Part shown: positions 33,495-45,390 of the stretch, piece after piece
Position numbering within the stretch: the first letter of the stretch is position 1
Layout: every line of letters begins with the position of its first letter
DNA from: Platerodrilus igneus
Lineage: Eukaryota; Arthropoda; Insecta; Coleoptera; Lycidae
Length of the DNA stretch: 64,000 nucleotides
Direction: 5' to 3'
NCBI GenBank assembly: GCA_036346225.1
Contig: JARFIW010001215.1
Coordinates: forward strand, 6,090,501 to 6,154,500
Translations under genes and position numbers: made by a program
Notes under the pieces: model-generated
Databases searched by the model: none
What the model saw: only the letters and a program-made list of their open reading frames with translations
Told to the model about the DNA's origin: nothing

Positions 33495-33814
33495 TTAATT
33501 CGAGGCAGTCCCGTTGGGCGCCAAATTTATGCTACGTTGACTCGTAGCCGTGCGTAACACAAAGAAAGTCAAAGGAATGACCGGGCTCAATCGGAGATTA
33601 GAGGGGGGGGGTTGTAGAAAGCAGACTACCATATAATATACGCGGCTGTAGGAATTAGCGACAATACCTGCAATAAAAATAGTCAAGCAAACCTGAAAAA
33701 AAAAGAATAAGCATAGCAGCAATGAAAAGTCTAAATTATTCCGTACTCTGTAAGATGTAAAAAAAACTGGATAATCTATATAATGTAATAACGGTAAAAA
33801 AACATTACAAAACT

Positions 33815-33820
33815 TTTATT
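33815..33820 (-). terminator. Candidate poly(A) signal AATAAA
   Basis: The minus strand reads GTAATAAAAGTTTTG, about 260 bp downstream of the stop codon of the commissureless-like exon. A plausible 3' end for that transcript; no cDNA evidence is available here. Confidence 0.4.
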
Positions 33821-34076
33821 ACAAAGTAAGGAAATATTGGGGAGTAGCAAAACGTTTCCTCACACACCAATTAAACATAGATCAAACAAACTTATAACAA
33901 AAGATAAATAGGTAGACACAATTGATATGAGTAGTCCAGTATTGTCGATTTTTCTTTTTTGTTTTGTTTTTTTTTTAAAAATAGCATGCCCTTCTATTGT
34001 AAAAGGTATCCAAACGACAAAGAATATTGCAAAACAAACGGATAGATATTTACAGTAATAACAAGTATGAAATAGT

Positions 34077-34553
34077 TCAACTTACACAACCAGGAGCACC
34101 GGAAGAGTTTCTATAGAATTGGACTAGTTCGGCTACTGATAGCCTTGCAGTTGGAGTTGGTGGAGTGTGGGGTGTCCATGGTTCCATCCCATTATCAACT
34201 TGAAACTTGACTCTACTATCAACTGCAGATTGTTCTTTTACTTTCTGTAACTGATCGAAAGCCTCCTGATAGCTTGGTAAGCCGGATGCACTGGTGTAGC
34301 TTGGCAAAGATTCACAGTCTATTCGCGGGGGTGGAATTTGTGGTACAACAGACCGGAACACATGCAACACGCGCAACTAAGAACAATTAAAGTTAGTATA
34401 ATTCCGATCCAAACATCCTCCAAGAATTTGTCGTATTGCGGATCTGCTTCAGCAGAAAGAACTTCGTCAACTTCTGAAGCTAATTTCAGTTGGTAAATGC
34501 ATTGGTTGAATACGGTGAAACATTTAAAAGCACGATCACTCTCACAATCTCGT
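34077..34553 (-). CDS. Commissureless-like protein, last exon, with one frame break
   Basis: Minus-strand exon, starting after a polypyrimidine/AG acceptor (ccttttcttttaaag, AG at 34555-34554) and ending at TGA (34079-34077). The first part has a lumenal-type segment (RDCESDRAFKCFTVFNQC, then DEVLSAEADPQYDKFLED) and one transmembrane helix (WIGIILTLIVLSCACC then MCSGLLYHKF). The next block carries IDCESLPSYTSASGLPSYQE with two LPSY motifs. This order matches insect Commissureless, a sorting receptor that uses PY motifs to route Robo to endosomes during midline crossing. The two blocks are in different frames; the break is at a run of five C (34327-34331 on plus). That is either a homopolymer sequence error or a real inactivating indel. 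Upstream exons were not found. Tail: PWTPHTPPTPTARLSVAELV, end at GAPGCVS. The family call is from motif memory, not a search. Confidence 0.6.
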
Positions 34554-34799
34554 CTTTAAAAGAAAAGGTACGTTCATATTTTATTTACTTATTAAATGCA
34601 AGGTAAATTTAACATATCATTAATATGGAATGAGTTAAACACTTCTGCAATTTCATTTTGTAAATGTTTTAGGGAGTTTAAAACCTGACTAAAGTGGCTC
34701 CTTTAAAAATTCTGTACAAGTTTATTGCACTTACCCTGATAAAAAAAGGGGACCACTACACTAGATCGCACACACATTAATCCTAAGAAGAATCGGTCA

Positions 34800-35300
34800 A
34801 GTTTAGCAAGCAAGTTCTACAACTTTTATTTCAAAAGAAACCCAACTAAAAACACAATTAATAAAGCACGTGCAAACACTAAGCAAGTCCGTCAAATGCT
34901 CCGCACAACACACGTGCAGGTCGAGTCCAACAAGTTCTACCACTTTTATTTCCAACAGAAAATCAACAAAAAAAAACAATTAGTAAAGCAACGCGTATCA
35001 CTAAAACCGTCCGTCGATTTTCCGTAAACAAGCACGTGCGGTCGAGTAAAACACGTTTGCCTATAAAGCATCTTTCCTTCAATGTAATCAGAACTACACT
35101 CCCTACAGTTAATATACAACTTTTATTTCAAAAGAAACTCAACTAAAAACACAATTAATAAAGCACGTGCAAACACTCAGTCCGTCCGCCAATGTTCCGT
35201 AAACAAGCACGTCAAACACGTTCGCCTATAAAAGCATCTTTCCTTCAATGTAATCAGAACTACACTCCCTACAGTTAATATACAACTTTTATTTCACAAG
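34800..35300. repeat. Tandem units rich in CACGTG E-boxes upstream of the commissureless-like exon
   Basis: Four diverged units anchored by AACTTTTATTTC at 34821, 34941, 35118 and 35284 (spacing 120, 177 and 166 bp). They share TAATAAAGCACGTGC-like, CCGTAAACAAGCACGT and GCATCTTTCCTTCAATGTAA segments. CACGTG occurs four times between 34860 and 35170. TATAAA/TATAAAAG is found on the plus strand near 35063 and 35228. On the minus strand each anchor reads AATAAA. It may be a regulatory tandem duplication or the remains of LTR-like sequence; the sequence does not decide. Confidence 0.6.
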
Positions 35301-35699
35301 AAAAACAACTAAAATCGTGTCGTGCTTGTTCATGAACAATTCGAAAATTCATACCGCATTAATTCTCACTATTTTCAAAGCAAAACGGAAACAGTATTTT
35401 TAACGTAATTAATATATAGGAACAAAATCACAAACTACAACTCCTCATCTGTTTATATCAACTCGTTGCTATTACAACCTCTTATCGTCCTATTATCTAG
35501 ACTTGTATATCCACATAAGGAACAAAATTTATATGCACGGCAAGATAAGAACGATGCAATCCACTCATTATAATACGACGCATTCGCCCAAGGAGTTAAT
35601 AAATATAAAATATAGAAATAGTAGTTACAGAAATGTTAAGCCATTAAAAATGCACGTTACAAATTGTAAGATTGTTATGGTGGTGTTTTGGATGTGATT
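35301..35699. other. Nothing recognised
   Basis: AT-rich spacer. A plus frame of 64 codons at 35503 has no motif. Confidence 0.4.
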
Positions 35700-36950
35700 T
35701 GCGGGATATTTGTTTTTGTGGGAAAGATTTGAAAGGTATATCTGCCGGTGTTGAATTGGTCCGAGATTGCCAGAAATGGAATAGGTATTTGTAGATGCGG
35801 AATTTAGTTTCTGTGATGGAAATAGTTCGGTATGTTGCTGGGGAAAGTTGAATTGGTCTTTAGAATTTTAGGTTTTGGGTTTGTAAAGCGGAGTGTAATT
35901 GGATTTCAAGAGGTGGGATATTTAGGATTTTATATAAAACCGCAGTAAAGGTGGTGCGGAAGGCTCAGGACACATAGGATGTACGGATGCTTTATAGGTT
36001 CGAGATTGTACCAGAATGAGGAGTGCTAAGTGGAAACCAAGCGTTGATGATATTATTTAGGATTAATTTTCTTGTGGACTGAATGAGCTGGGCAGATTTA
36101 GGTAGGGAGTGGTGAATTTTGTTTGGGTTGATTTAGTTTTTGAATGGATTTTTGAAGATTAACGTGTGGGTTTCGAGGCTAATTTCAAAATAAGAGACAG
36201 TCTGCGAAGGCAAGGCGGGTTCTTAAAATGTGGATTTTTGGGACCACGGCGGGAGGGATGAAAGACTTTATGGAACATCATTTTGGATTTGATAAGAGAA
36301 ACAGGATGCCGACTGAGGAGGTACCAGAACTCTACTTGTTGTATTAGGGTGTTGGCTGTGGCTTCTAGTTCTGATCTGGATTTACCATTGAAAATGAAGA
36401 TGAGGTCGTCTGCGTAGGGAAAAGTATCGCTATTTGGTACATTGGGGTTTAGGAGAGGGTTAATGGACATGTTCCTAAAGGTGATATAATGAACTCTTAG
36501 GGACAGCCTTAGGGTATGGATGTTGTTGCGGATAAGTAATTGGTGCTTAGTGTGGCAGAGCGAGATGACAGGTAGGATTTTATAATATTGAAGATGTTCG
36601 AGGGGAATTGTAGGGATTTAAGTTAGTTCAAGATATTAGGCTACCAAAAGAGGTTGAAAGCGGTGCAAAAATCAAGAAAAATGACTAGGATGTACTGGTT
36701 ACTGGATATAATGGAGTGGGCCTCGATGTGAAATTGGTTTTTCTACAGGATAAATTTTTGTAAACGTTTCCGATGGTTGGGAGAAAGACAATTGGTCTGT
36801 TGGAAGGTGGATTTTCGGGGGTTTGTATTAGGATGATTCTTGCTTGTTTAAGGATATCAGAAAAGGATCCACAAGTAAGACATTCAAAAACAAGGTAATT
36901 TGCGAGAGTTTAAGTTGATCACTATGGTATCGAGGAAATTATCAGCCAAA
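35700..36950 (-). pseudogene. LINE ORF2 reverse transcriptase, decayed (YADD-family copy 2)
   Basis: Minus strand: motif A block YILVIFLDFCTAFNLFW (about 36700-36650), then SINPLLNPNVPNSDTFPYAD continuing to DLIFIFNGKSRSELE with intact YADD (36405-36416), then VEFWYLLSRHPVSLIKSKMM. Downstream frames to 35700 keep the pyrimidine-rich C-terminal part. The INPLLN-PN-F-YADD order is shared with the copies at 20980-22240 and 43520-45120. Stops and frameshifts are numerous. Confidence 0.75.
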
Positions 36951-39900
36951 GTATTAGGAGGGGTAATGCAATTGTCACTTATTTGTTGTTGTTGGTTAGT
37001 GGGGACTTCAAATGGGATGAAAGAATGACTGTGTTTAGAAGTAGGGATAAGGTAGAATAAGTGAGTGATTATCCAGAAAAAATTTTATGTTATATTTGAG
37101 ATGTTGTTCGTAAGACAATAGCTGTTGTAGAGAAATTTTGAACTTTATTTTTAGCAATAAGATTTGTGTGGAGAAGAAATTATATTTTTTTTTTATGTTT
37201 TGCAAGATCATGTTCGTAAGACAAAGCTGATGTGGATGTATTAATTGTTTGCAAAACGATATTTTGTATCGTTATAAATCTGATGTATGATTCTAGTGGT
37301 TTTATTTAAAGAGAGATAGCAGAAATAATTAGACAACGGGAGAATTTGAAACTTTAATTATAAGCATCTTTTATTCGGACAGTTTACAAATATATATAAA
37401 ACGATGTAATAAAGAGGTCACGAGAACTTATGGAAACCAAAATTTTATAAATAAAGCCCAACCAAATAGAAGGAAAACGGAAAAATTTGAAATTTTCGAA
37501 TATTCATTGTTCTGCCCTGCATAATAATAAGCGTATTTTATTACTATTAAAATGCAAAGCCATTCATTTCATTCACACCATTACAAAACATAAAAAAGCC
37601 CTTATTAATCATGTAATTAAAAATCCCGTTGAACGATCATAAAACCTTGTGCAAATTAATCTTTGAAAGATACCATAAAATCGTGTTTTCATAATTAATA
37701 GATAAAATACAAAACTATTGCATTTATCAACGAAGCACTTATTAATTTAAATAGTAGATAAATTTTCGGCGTGTAAACTATGCGTTAGAATACGTTTTAT
37801 TTACCGTAAACCAATCTTTCTTATAATTATGAAGATGCAAATCTTTTTGCACTTGCAAAACCGTCGAGAAATAAATAAAATATTTATTCTTGTTCGGAAT
37901 ACCATTTTGCGAGTTTTAAATATTAATCCAGAACCTTCTTTATTCAGCAACAATTTCGTCATCAAACACTAAGAAAATCGTATAAATTAATTAATGGATA
38001 GGTGCCGATACAAAGAAGCCGCGACTATTAAAGAGTCGTAAAATGAAATCGAGATAAAATAACGCGAGTTTAACTACTCTATGTATTACAATACGAAAGA
38101 AGAAGATAGTAGCAGATAACTTCGTGCATTAGATAAGGATAAACAGCACGTACTACTATATACATAAATCATAGCTTAACGCTAATTAGATCATTAAAAC
38201 CGTGGAATTCGCGGAAAAATTGCATCACCCAGGTCACTAATGCTTCTAAACAATCAGGAAGAATCTAGAGAATGTGATGAATAGAGATAATTTTAATATG
38301 AAAGCTGAAACTTTATTTAGAGGCATTCATTCTAGGTTTAATTTGCGTTTTGATTCTTTCTAAAGCCAGGCAACATGCATCTTGAGTAAATATCGAACAT
38401 ACAGAGTTGCACGGAACGTATTGTTTGTAACTGATAAGAATATTATATTATGAGTAATTTAAATTACTGTACGAAATGAAACGAATACTTTTTGAATTAT
38501 TCGTAATCAATCTTATCGGTGTTCCACAATTAACAATACAAGAGACACTTTGAAAATTAATATACTTAATGGAGGTTTATAAGAATGTGGATAATATTGT
38601 ACACTGAGATTTTAACGTTAATGTAAAATGGAATCAGGAAGTATTTAATACCATTAATTACGATGAAAATAGCATTTTGATAAGCGCTATTTTCCCAAAT
38701 ATAAAACTTTGATTCTTTGTTTGTTAATTGATAAAAATAATTGAATATTTTATAAATTAGATTTAGGATAAGTTTTCATTTTATTATTTGTGTAAGCATA
38801 ATTTACTACAAATTTTGAAGTCGAAGTTCGAGGTTGACTTTTACTAAATGAATTATCTGTCAAGGATTATTGGCGAATCGCCCTTACAAGCGTGGGAATA
38901 AAGGATGGGTATATTATCCGCCTATTAATTAAAAAAGATTGTGTATCTGTTAGCAAGGGTTAGGTAAGAATTTCAATTATTTTCTGTATAAACTGGAACT
39001 GTAGATTGTTTTATAAACTGTTTTGTATAAAAGAAAAATGTTTTTGAATGTATAGATGTTTTCTTGAGATTGCTGTATAGTATAACTTTTGTTGAGCTAG
39101 CCAGGTGAAGAAAAGAAAAGAAAGGTAAGAAAATAGGTTAAAATTTCTCATTACTGTACCGTTGTTACAACACTCTTTTAGCTCCTACTTCAAAGAGAGG
39201 GTGTCACACCACTCTTTTAGTGGTGCTCCAACGTGAAGCCATTGTCACAGCAATATATGTATATACACACATAATGATGAGAAAAGGACGCCATCTTGTA
39301 AATTCATGCAATATTCTATTTTATAATAAAAGCGTGAACTTTCATTAAAAACACTCGATGTGTAAAACTATGTTTTATTTTAGTTAAATGAACGGATATT
39401 TTAACTGTATTATTCATTCAGTATCAAGGCAAAAAAATTTTAATAAGGAAAAGTCGTCACTGAAAAATTGCTTTAATTTTACAATAAAGCGCTTTATGCT
39501 GGAAGTCATATAATGTTTCATTATTCCATTCCATAAGAGCTAACATTTGCATGATAATCCGAGATATCTCTAACAAACATTCTGTTTATGAACAAAGCAT
39601 TTGGAAAGCTTAATAATTAAAATGGTTGGAATTTGCGCATAATAAACCCGGTCATTTCGCTTTGTTGAGAGCGCTAAGAAATCAAATACTTTGTTATGTA
39701 GTGAAACGTTTATTATTGGTTTGGACTATGTGACTTGTAACGAGTCTCATACTTGGATAAATAGCGGATTTTCTGAAGAAATTGCTGTTTATAATCAGGA
39801 GAAGAGGTTATATATATGACATAAGTAATTTTAAAAGCATTATTCCTATTAGTCTGCGAACAAATGAAGCGATTTAAAAATAGTGCTTAATAAAAATTAA

Positions 39901-40044
39901 GCAGAATATTATAATTGATATAAAGTGTTTGCAGTTAGTTGATTTTCGCCGATTCTGAGAAATTGTAAGTAAACCTGCATATTTTAAATTAGTTTAAGCA
40001 ATAGGAATAGGGCTATTCAAATTCTATGCTACTACCCAAACCAG
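36951..40044. other. AT-rich DNA, nothing recognised
   Basis: About 3 kb with no long frame, no recognised mobile element and no RNA gene. A small perfect hairpin (CACCACT/AGTGGTG, loop CTTTT) lies at 39207-39225. Confidence 0.5.
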
Positions 40045-40545
40045 GATTTGTTCCAGTAAGCTCTCACAATTTTTAATAGCGCTTAATGTATTTGTGCTCC
40101 TTCCCCCTACTAAGGCGATCGCTTTATCAATTGATACCTATTTATTTTAATTGTTAATTTCTAAATTTATTTTCTCGATTTTAAGTCAGACCGGTAAGAT
40201 GAACTTTAGCAACTTTTTGTTTCGGGTGAGAATTTAAATATGTGACCATTTTATAAGTCAAATTTTAAAGGTTAGTTTTCAATTGGAGCTCTCCCAAATT
40301 TTGTTTTAACGCTTTGTGTATCCATGCTGCTCGCCTTTACTGACGCGTCACGTTGTCACTTGCTGCCCATTTGTTGTAATTCTTACCCTATAAATTTATT
40401 TTCGCAAGCTTAAGTCACAGACCGGTAAGTAGAATTCCAACAACTGAGAATTTATTTAGAATATATATTTTCGGGTCAGAATTTAAATAAATTGTCAACA
40501 AATTTCTATATATAACTATTTTTTGAGTAAAACATTAGAAATAAG
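40045..40545 (+). repeat. Old tandem duplication, ~245-bp unit
   Basis: Two diverged units sharing GAGCTCTCxCAAxTTTT-type starts, TAAATTTATTTTCxC, AAGTCAGACCGGTAAG versus AAGTCACAGACCGGTAAG, and TTTCGGGTxAGAATTTAAAT, in the same order. No coding potential. Confidence 0.65.
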
Positions 40546-41974
40546 TTTTAAGTAGGAGCTGCAGGATCATTAAATAATAAAAGTACCTACGCATGTTTTT
40601 TTTGTAATTTACTAACATGTATTCAGGTTAATAGCTTCCTCCTACCTTTTAATATTCATTACTAATTAAAAGCCGTCATTGAAGAAATTATAATACAAAA
40701 CACCTGCAGTGCATAAAAATTAACTCAAAGAATATGCGACAAATCCTTGGTTTCATGGACGGTGACGATTTGATGGTAAATTATTTACAATACTTCCTAC
40801 TCGTTAAGTTATACAGGTACTGGCGTAATTTAAGGGGAGGAAGGTTTAGTCAACCTATCGTTGTGGAATTATGACCCAAGTGTTCTTGTATGGAAAAATA
40901 CTGGAGACTTGGATATTTCATAAAGTCCAGGTTTAAATTTTACCTCTCTTTGACTGAAAAAGTTGTAAATGATTTTAATTCAATAGATCACGAGTATTAA
41001 AATGTGCCTATGATAATAACGTTCATAGAAAGTCCAGATGTAATATTTTTAGATTAGCCTGATCCACTATAAAAATTCAAAAATTTCTACATTTACTTTG
41101 GTCCTTCAAGCCCTAAGGTTGGGTTGATTTTGAAAAAATTTGCGTTAAACAATTTTAGTGGCTACAAATTTCTCTTAATAAATAAAACCAGCTACAGTAT
41201 GTGAATTAACAATCGTTTGCATAATTTATCAAAGAGTTGTTGACCCAAAACAAGCAGACATTACTCTATTATGAACCATGTACCCTTGAATTCCGCAAAA
41301 TAGAAGGTGAACCAACCCATCTGTTGTCATTCTGTCGCCCAAATACAAGGACATGTGTTGAGTTGCTATATCACAAGTTAGTCGACCAGTCAATAGTACG
41401 ATTATAATCCGATGACCTCAAAGAATGCCTTTCTGTTGAAAATAAATATTTTAAAGACACCTGGTAGGGTTTGACAGTATATCAACGATTTCAACCACAT
41501 TGTATAGAAGTATTTATAAACAGACTAGTCTGAAGTCATAGAACTAGTAATTGTCGGTTTAGTAAACAGGGACGCTTTTTGAATTGTAGATGTCTAATAA
41601 ATATAAAAACAGTTGAATGTATAATTAATTTTTGGTTTTCTACCATCTCCAAAGTATCACATACATATTTGAGCCGTTTATAAAAGTAAACAAGACGATT
41701 TAGTTTTGTCCAAAGTGGCTAACAACTTATTTTTGAACTAATAACGGCCCTTTCAAAACAAAGTCGTTACTGGTTTAGTTGTTACAAAATACATATAAAT
41801 TTGAAGCCTAATGAGCTTTTGCACCACCGACGCTTAATTGTTTAATTTAATTAATTCCCCTTTATTTTAAAGCTAAGCTTAGTTTAACAATGTTGCATGT
41901 AGTATAAGCGACACTGAAAGTCGACAGAATTTGTACTACGGTGGCTTCGGAAATATGGTTGTCTACAACGTTAT
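40546..41974. other. AT-rich DNA, nothing recognised
   Basis: No gene, RNA or repeat identified. Confidence 0.45.
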
Positions 41975-42201
41975 GCGGTTCTGTGGCTCAGTTGGTATGC
42001 GTACGACTGCTGAGCCCAAAGTCCCTAAACGGACAGCTTGAAAAATGTTAAGTGAGCATTTTTCACAAAAACACGTCCTCGTTCGGATGAGAGGTAAAAT
42101 GTAGGTGTCGTTAATGATTACTACCTTGCTTGAAACAGCAAGGGTTCGGCAAAATTCAAAATTTCCAGGTAAAAAAAACTCACTTCGTGGCCACTGTAGT
42201 T
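41975..42201 (+). mobile_element. tRNA-derived SINE, copy 8, plus strand, tail lost
   Basis: The head is well preserved: TGGCTCAGTTGG at 41984-41995 is a textbook RNA polymerase III A box, followed by a tRNA-like arm. The B box is eroded. The body block (CAAGGGTTCGGCAAAATTC) is present. The sequence stops matching after GGCCACTGTAGT, so the 3' tail is missing. This copy supports a tRNA origin for the whole family. Confidence 0.85.
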
Positions 42202-42619
42202 ACAGCCTGTTACGTTAAAAACCTGCAAGCGATCTTTTTCTGCATGAATATTAATTTAAACTACTTTTATTTAAAACGCTCTAAAATTTTTAAACGACCT
42301 CACGCTTTCTATGTTATGTCAAATCTTAAAAGTTACCGATCAACAACTCGTTTTCGTTCCAATTGAAATGAGTGCTATTTTATAAAATTTCCTCAAGTAT
42401 TTATTCTAAAATATTTTGCTTTGGTAGTCGCATTATAAATTCGTCGAATAAAACAAACATCTGCTTATCAACTTCGCTTTACAAATTCACTGAAATATGT
42501 TCTAACACCTGCTGCACATACATTTATGGCTTTCTTTAAAAGATTGAAAAGGGTGCATTAACCACCTCTCGTTTGTTATTTATACCATCTATCCATTTAT
42601 ACCAAGAAATACTATCAAG
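42202..42619. other. Nothing recognised
   Basis: AT-rich spacer. Confidence 0.4.
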
Positions 42620-43075
42620 CGGTTCTCTGCTATCTAGCAGAAGTGTAGTAGTACGAGCAATGGATTGTCCATCTTGTTAGTTTTTCTTGGTAGCCGTTAT
42701 GTTATCTCGTTATTTACATGCCGTGCTTTGCAGCTAGAATATACTTTTGCAGGTGCTATTCTAAGAATTCTTTACATTTGATTGTTCGGAAATATTTTTG
42801 GTAAACAAACATCTGACCACTGCGATAAATAAATTCGTTAAACTGCGCTTTTAACGGGGTTGTTATCTACACGTTGCTAGGAAACTCTATGAAAGCGGCA
42901 TTTTGTTATCTCGCAGATGTGTGCGTTGCGAGCAATATTCATGGAATCGTTAACTGACGCTTGTTTACAACCCACTCAGTTCTACCAATGCTTTGCAGCT
43001 GTTTTATTGAGGATACTTGCAGCTGCGGTTCTCAGAGTACTTCATATTTTACGTTAATTTCCCCCGTTGGTCAAT
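42620..43075 (+). repeat. Probable old tandem duplication, ~280-bp unit
   Basis: Two diverged segments share AGCGG, GTTATCT-like, GCAGAxGTGT, GCGAGCAAT, then TGCTTTGCAGCT and TTCTxAGAxTxCTT in order (about 42620-42780 and 42895-43060). Divergence is high; the call is tentative. Confidence 0.45.
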
Positions 43076-43519
43076 ATAATATTAATACCAACTGAGCTTT
43101 TGAAGGAAGGTTATTCAACACAACATCCTTTTAAGCGAAAAGAAATGTTGTGAGTCGCGATATTAAATGCTTTTTGTAATTAGAGTTCTAACCTAGTTAA
43201 GTTGGTTGATCTAGTGTCCAATCTATCGACGAGTACAACCTGCATTTCCAAATTCTTTAAGATGGTTCCAGAGGCAAACAACCACACCTCCTAAAGTACA
43301 GTTACGTTGTTTGGTTTTTTCTTTGATGCTGTTATAAAATATAGACACTTCTTTCGCTGGATGTTAACTACGTAAATGCTCGTAGTTGTGACACACTAAA
43401 TTACAGACTGCGTACTTTCTCTTTCTCAGTGCACAAGTGAAGGCGTGATTGTTTTCTAGTCACAATTAGTGAAATCAAAGCTTGCGTTAGAGCACTTTTT
43501 ACTGCTTCTATTCTTGTAA
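43076..43519. other. Nothing recognised
   Basis: No feature supported. Confidence 0.4.
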
Positions 43520-45120
43520 CCTGTCAATCAAGTCTATCTAAAGATATTGTGTCGCAGGGGCCCATTAACCATCTTTTTTGTACGTCACCAGTGAATATGC
43601 TCATGTTTAATTTTGCTACATGTTGCAAAATAACACAATGATCCTTACAAACAAACAACCTTATCATTATTAATAAAAAGTGTGCAACATTTCCAACTTT
43701 CCGTAAATAGCAACACACCGGATGGCAGACAAAAAAACAAAATCCCATAAGAACTACATCAACAACAGTTGATACTTTGACTGCTACGATGACATTCCCA
43801 CCTTTGTTGGCCGTTCCAGAAACCACCAAGGATTTCCCACTCACCACTACCAAGATAAAAGCATCATCGGTCAGGTTCAGCACTTTTTGACGCACAAAAG
43901 TCAAAACGAGTCCTAAATCTCTAGAAATCAATATGGCTTCCGTCAAAGTCACAGCGTTGAACAAACCGTTCATGCCCGTATCTCCAAAGTAACATCGTCA
44001 CAATACAAATATGTTCTTGAATTTTGCTTCGCTTTCTGGTGACCCAACATCTTGACCAACTCGAAATCCTACACTTTTTTTCTAACATTTTTAGCATAAT
44101 CAAATCATACTTAAACCAAATCGTTTTCCTCGACAATCCTAGGCTGGCACCAAGTATCCGTATTGTCACTCACCTTTTGGAATGCATCAGTTAACCCACT
44201 CCTAAATCTCAATAGCCCCAATGTAAGAACATTTGTTTACGCTGAGAACCTCACGTTCCACCAAGTCCAAAATCCACATCCAGGAAACCCCCTTAAAATT
44301 CCTTGAATCAGTCTCCCATTCTGGAATTCAGTCAGAAATCCGACTCAACATTCAAACCCACCTCCAAAAATTGCGATCTAAAACCGAATTCGTCCCTTAT
44401 AACATTTAACAAGCTCTACCAAAGTCCATTCAGTTAATCCAAACCACAATACCATTTTTATTGTTCGGTACCCTGTTGACTCTTGATACCCGCTCACAAC
44501 CCTCATTCCCGCAGAATTCTCATCTTTATTATGCGTCCCTATCTACGTTTTGTATTTCGTGCCTTCCGCACCACTACTACTATGCCCTTATATACGAATC
44601 AGAATACCCCTACATTAAGCAGTACAGATATGTAACTTAAAACTTTTCACCCCATTCAACCGTACGAACAAACCTTATCCTGAATACTTATTACCGCCGA
44701 AATTAAATCTCGTATTTATAACTTCCTCCTGCATACGTAGCAAACTTCCTGGTTCCATTCCGGCACCGGTAGAGAACTTTCCCGCCATCACCAACATCTC
44801 CACCCACATCCAACACTCCATCAGAACCATCATATCATTCCATAAATGTTGTCAAAAACTGCACTCTTTTGGTCTCATCTCTCCGTTATGTCCCTGCTAC
44901 TATTATAATGCCCTAGAAACTTCTGTCACCTATTCTACCAAGGCCTGCTCTAACCCGCCTCCGTAATCAGTTCAAGCAATCACTACACCAAGACCCATAT
45001 TCCCCACTACCAAACTTAGACTTTCTTGTCGCTAATTACCCACGCCTTCTAAACAATTTTTTACAAGAAATCTTAGACTATATACCGTCTATATCTCCCC
45101 CCCCCCCACTATATACCTAA
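43520..45120 (+). pseudogene. LINE ORF2 reverse transcriptase, decayed (YADD-family copy 3)
   Basis: Plus strand, pyrimidine-rich. Around 44195-44260 the frame reads NPLLNLNSPNVRTFVYAENL, the same INPLLN-PNV-TF-YADD block as at 36405 but with the catalytic box changed to YAEN (44238-44249). Downstream FVPSAPLLL and further C-rich, Pro- and Ile-rich translation matches the C-terminal region of the 35700-36950 copy. It ends near a run of ten C at about 45100. The part 43520-44150 is assigned by continuity and composition only. Confidence 0.65.
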
Positions 45121-45344
45121 ATGCCGATTATCAAAGAAAAGAGAAGTCCTACTGCATTGAAGCACAATGATTAACAGCGCTCCAGACCTATCAGAACAGT
45201 GGTAGTGTGCTAAGATAATCAAGAAAAAAGTGTAAGAAGAACCTGTAAACTACAATGTGTTCAAATTTGGTTTTACTTTTCATATCTTAGCCTGTACGTA
45301 GTTTGAGCCAATGGCCTAGGCATAGTCCTTAATAAAGCGCAATA
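45121..45344. other. Spacer
   Basis: No feature seen. Confidence 0.35.
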
Positions 45345-45390
45345 CAACAACAACAACAACATAATCAGTATCAACAACAACAACAACAGC
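45345..45390. repeat. (CAA)n microsatellite
   Basis: Two runs of CAA triplets split by CATAATCAGTAT. Confidence 0.9.

Noticed and set aside
39207..39225. Small perfect hairpin with a 7-bp stem
   Set aside because: No linked gene, transcript signal or terminator context; hairpins this small are common by chance.
41975..42060. Possible tRNA gene (good A box)
   Set aside because: The B box is eroded and the sequence continues into the SINE body; it is a SINE head, not a tRNA gene.
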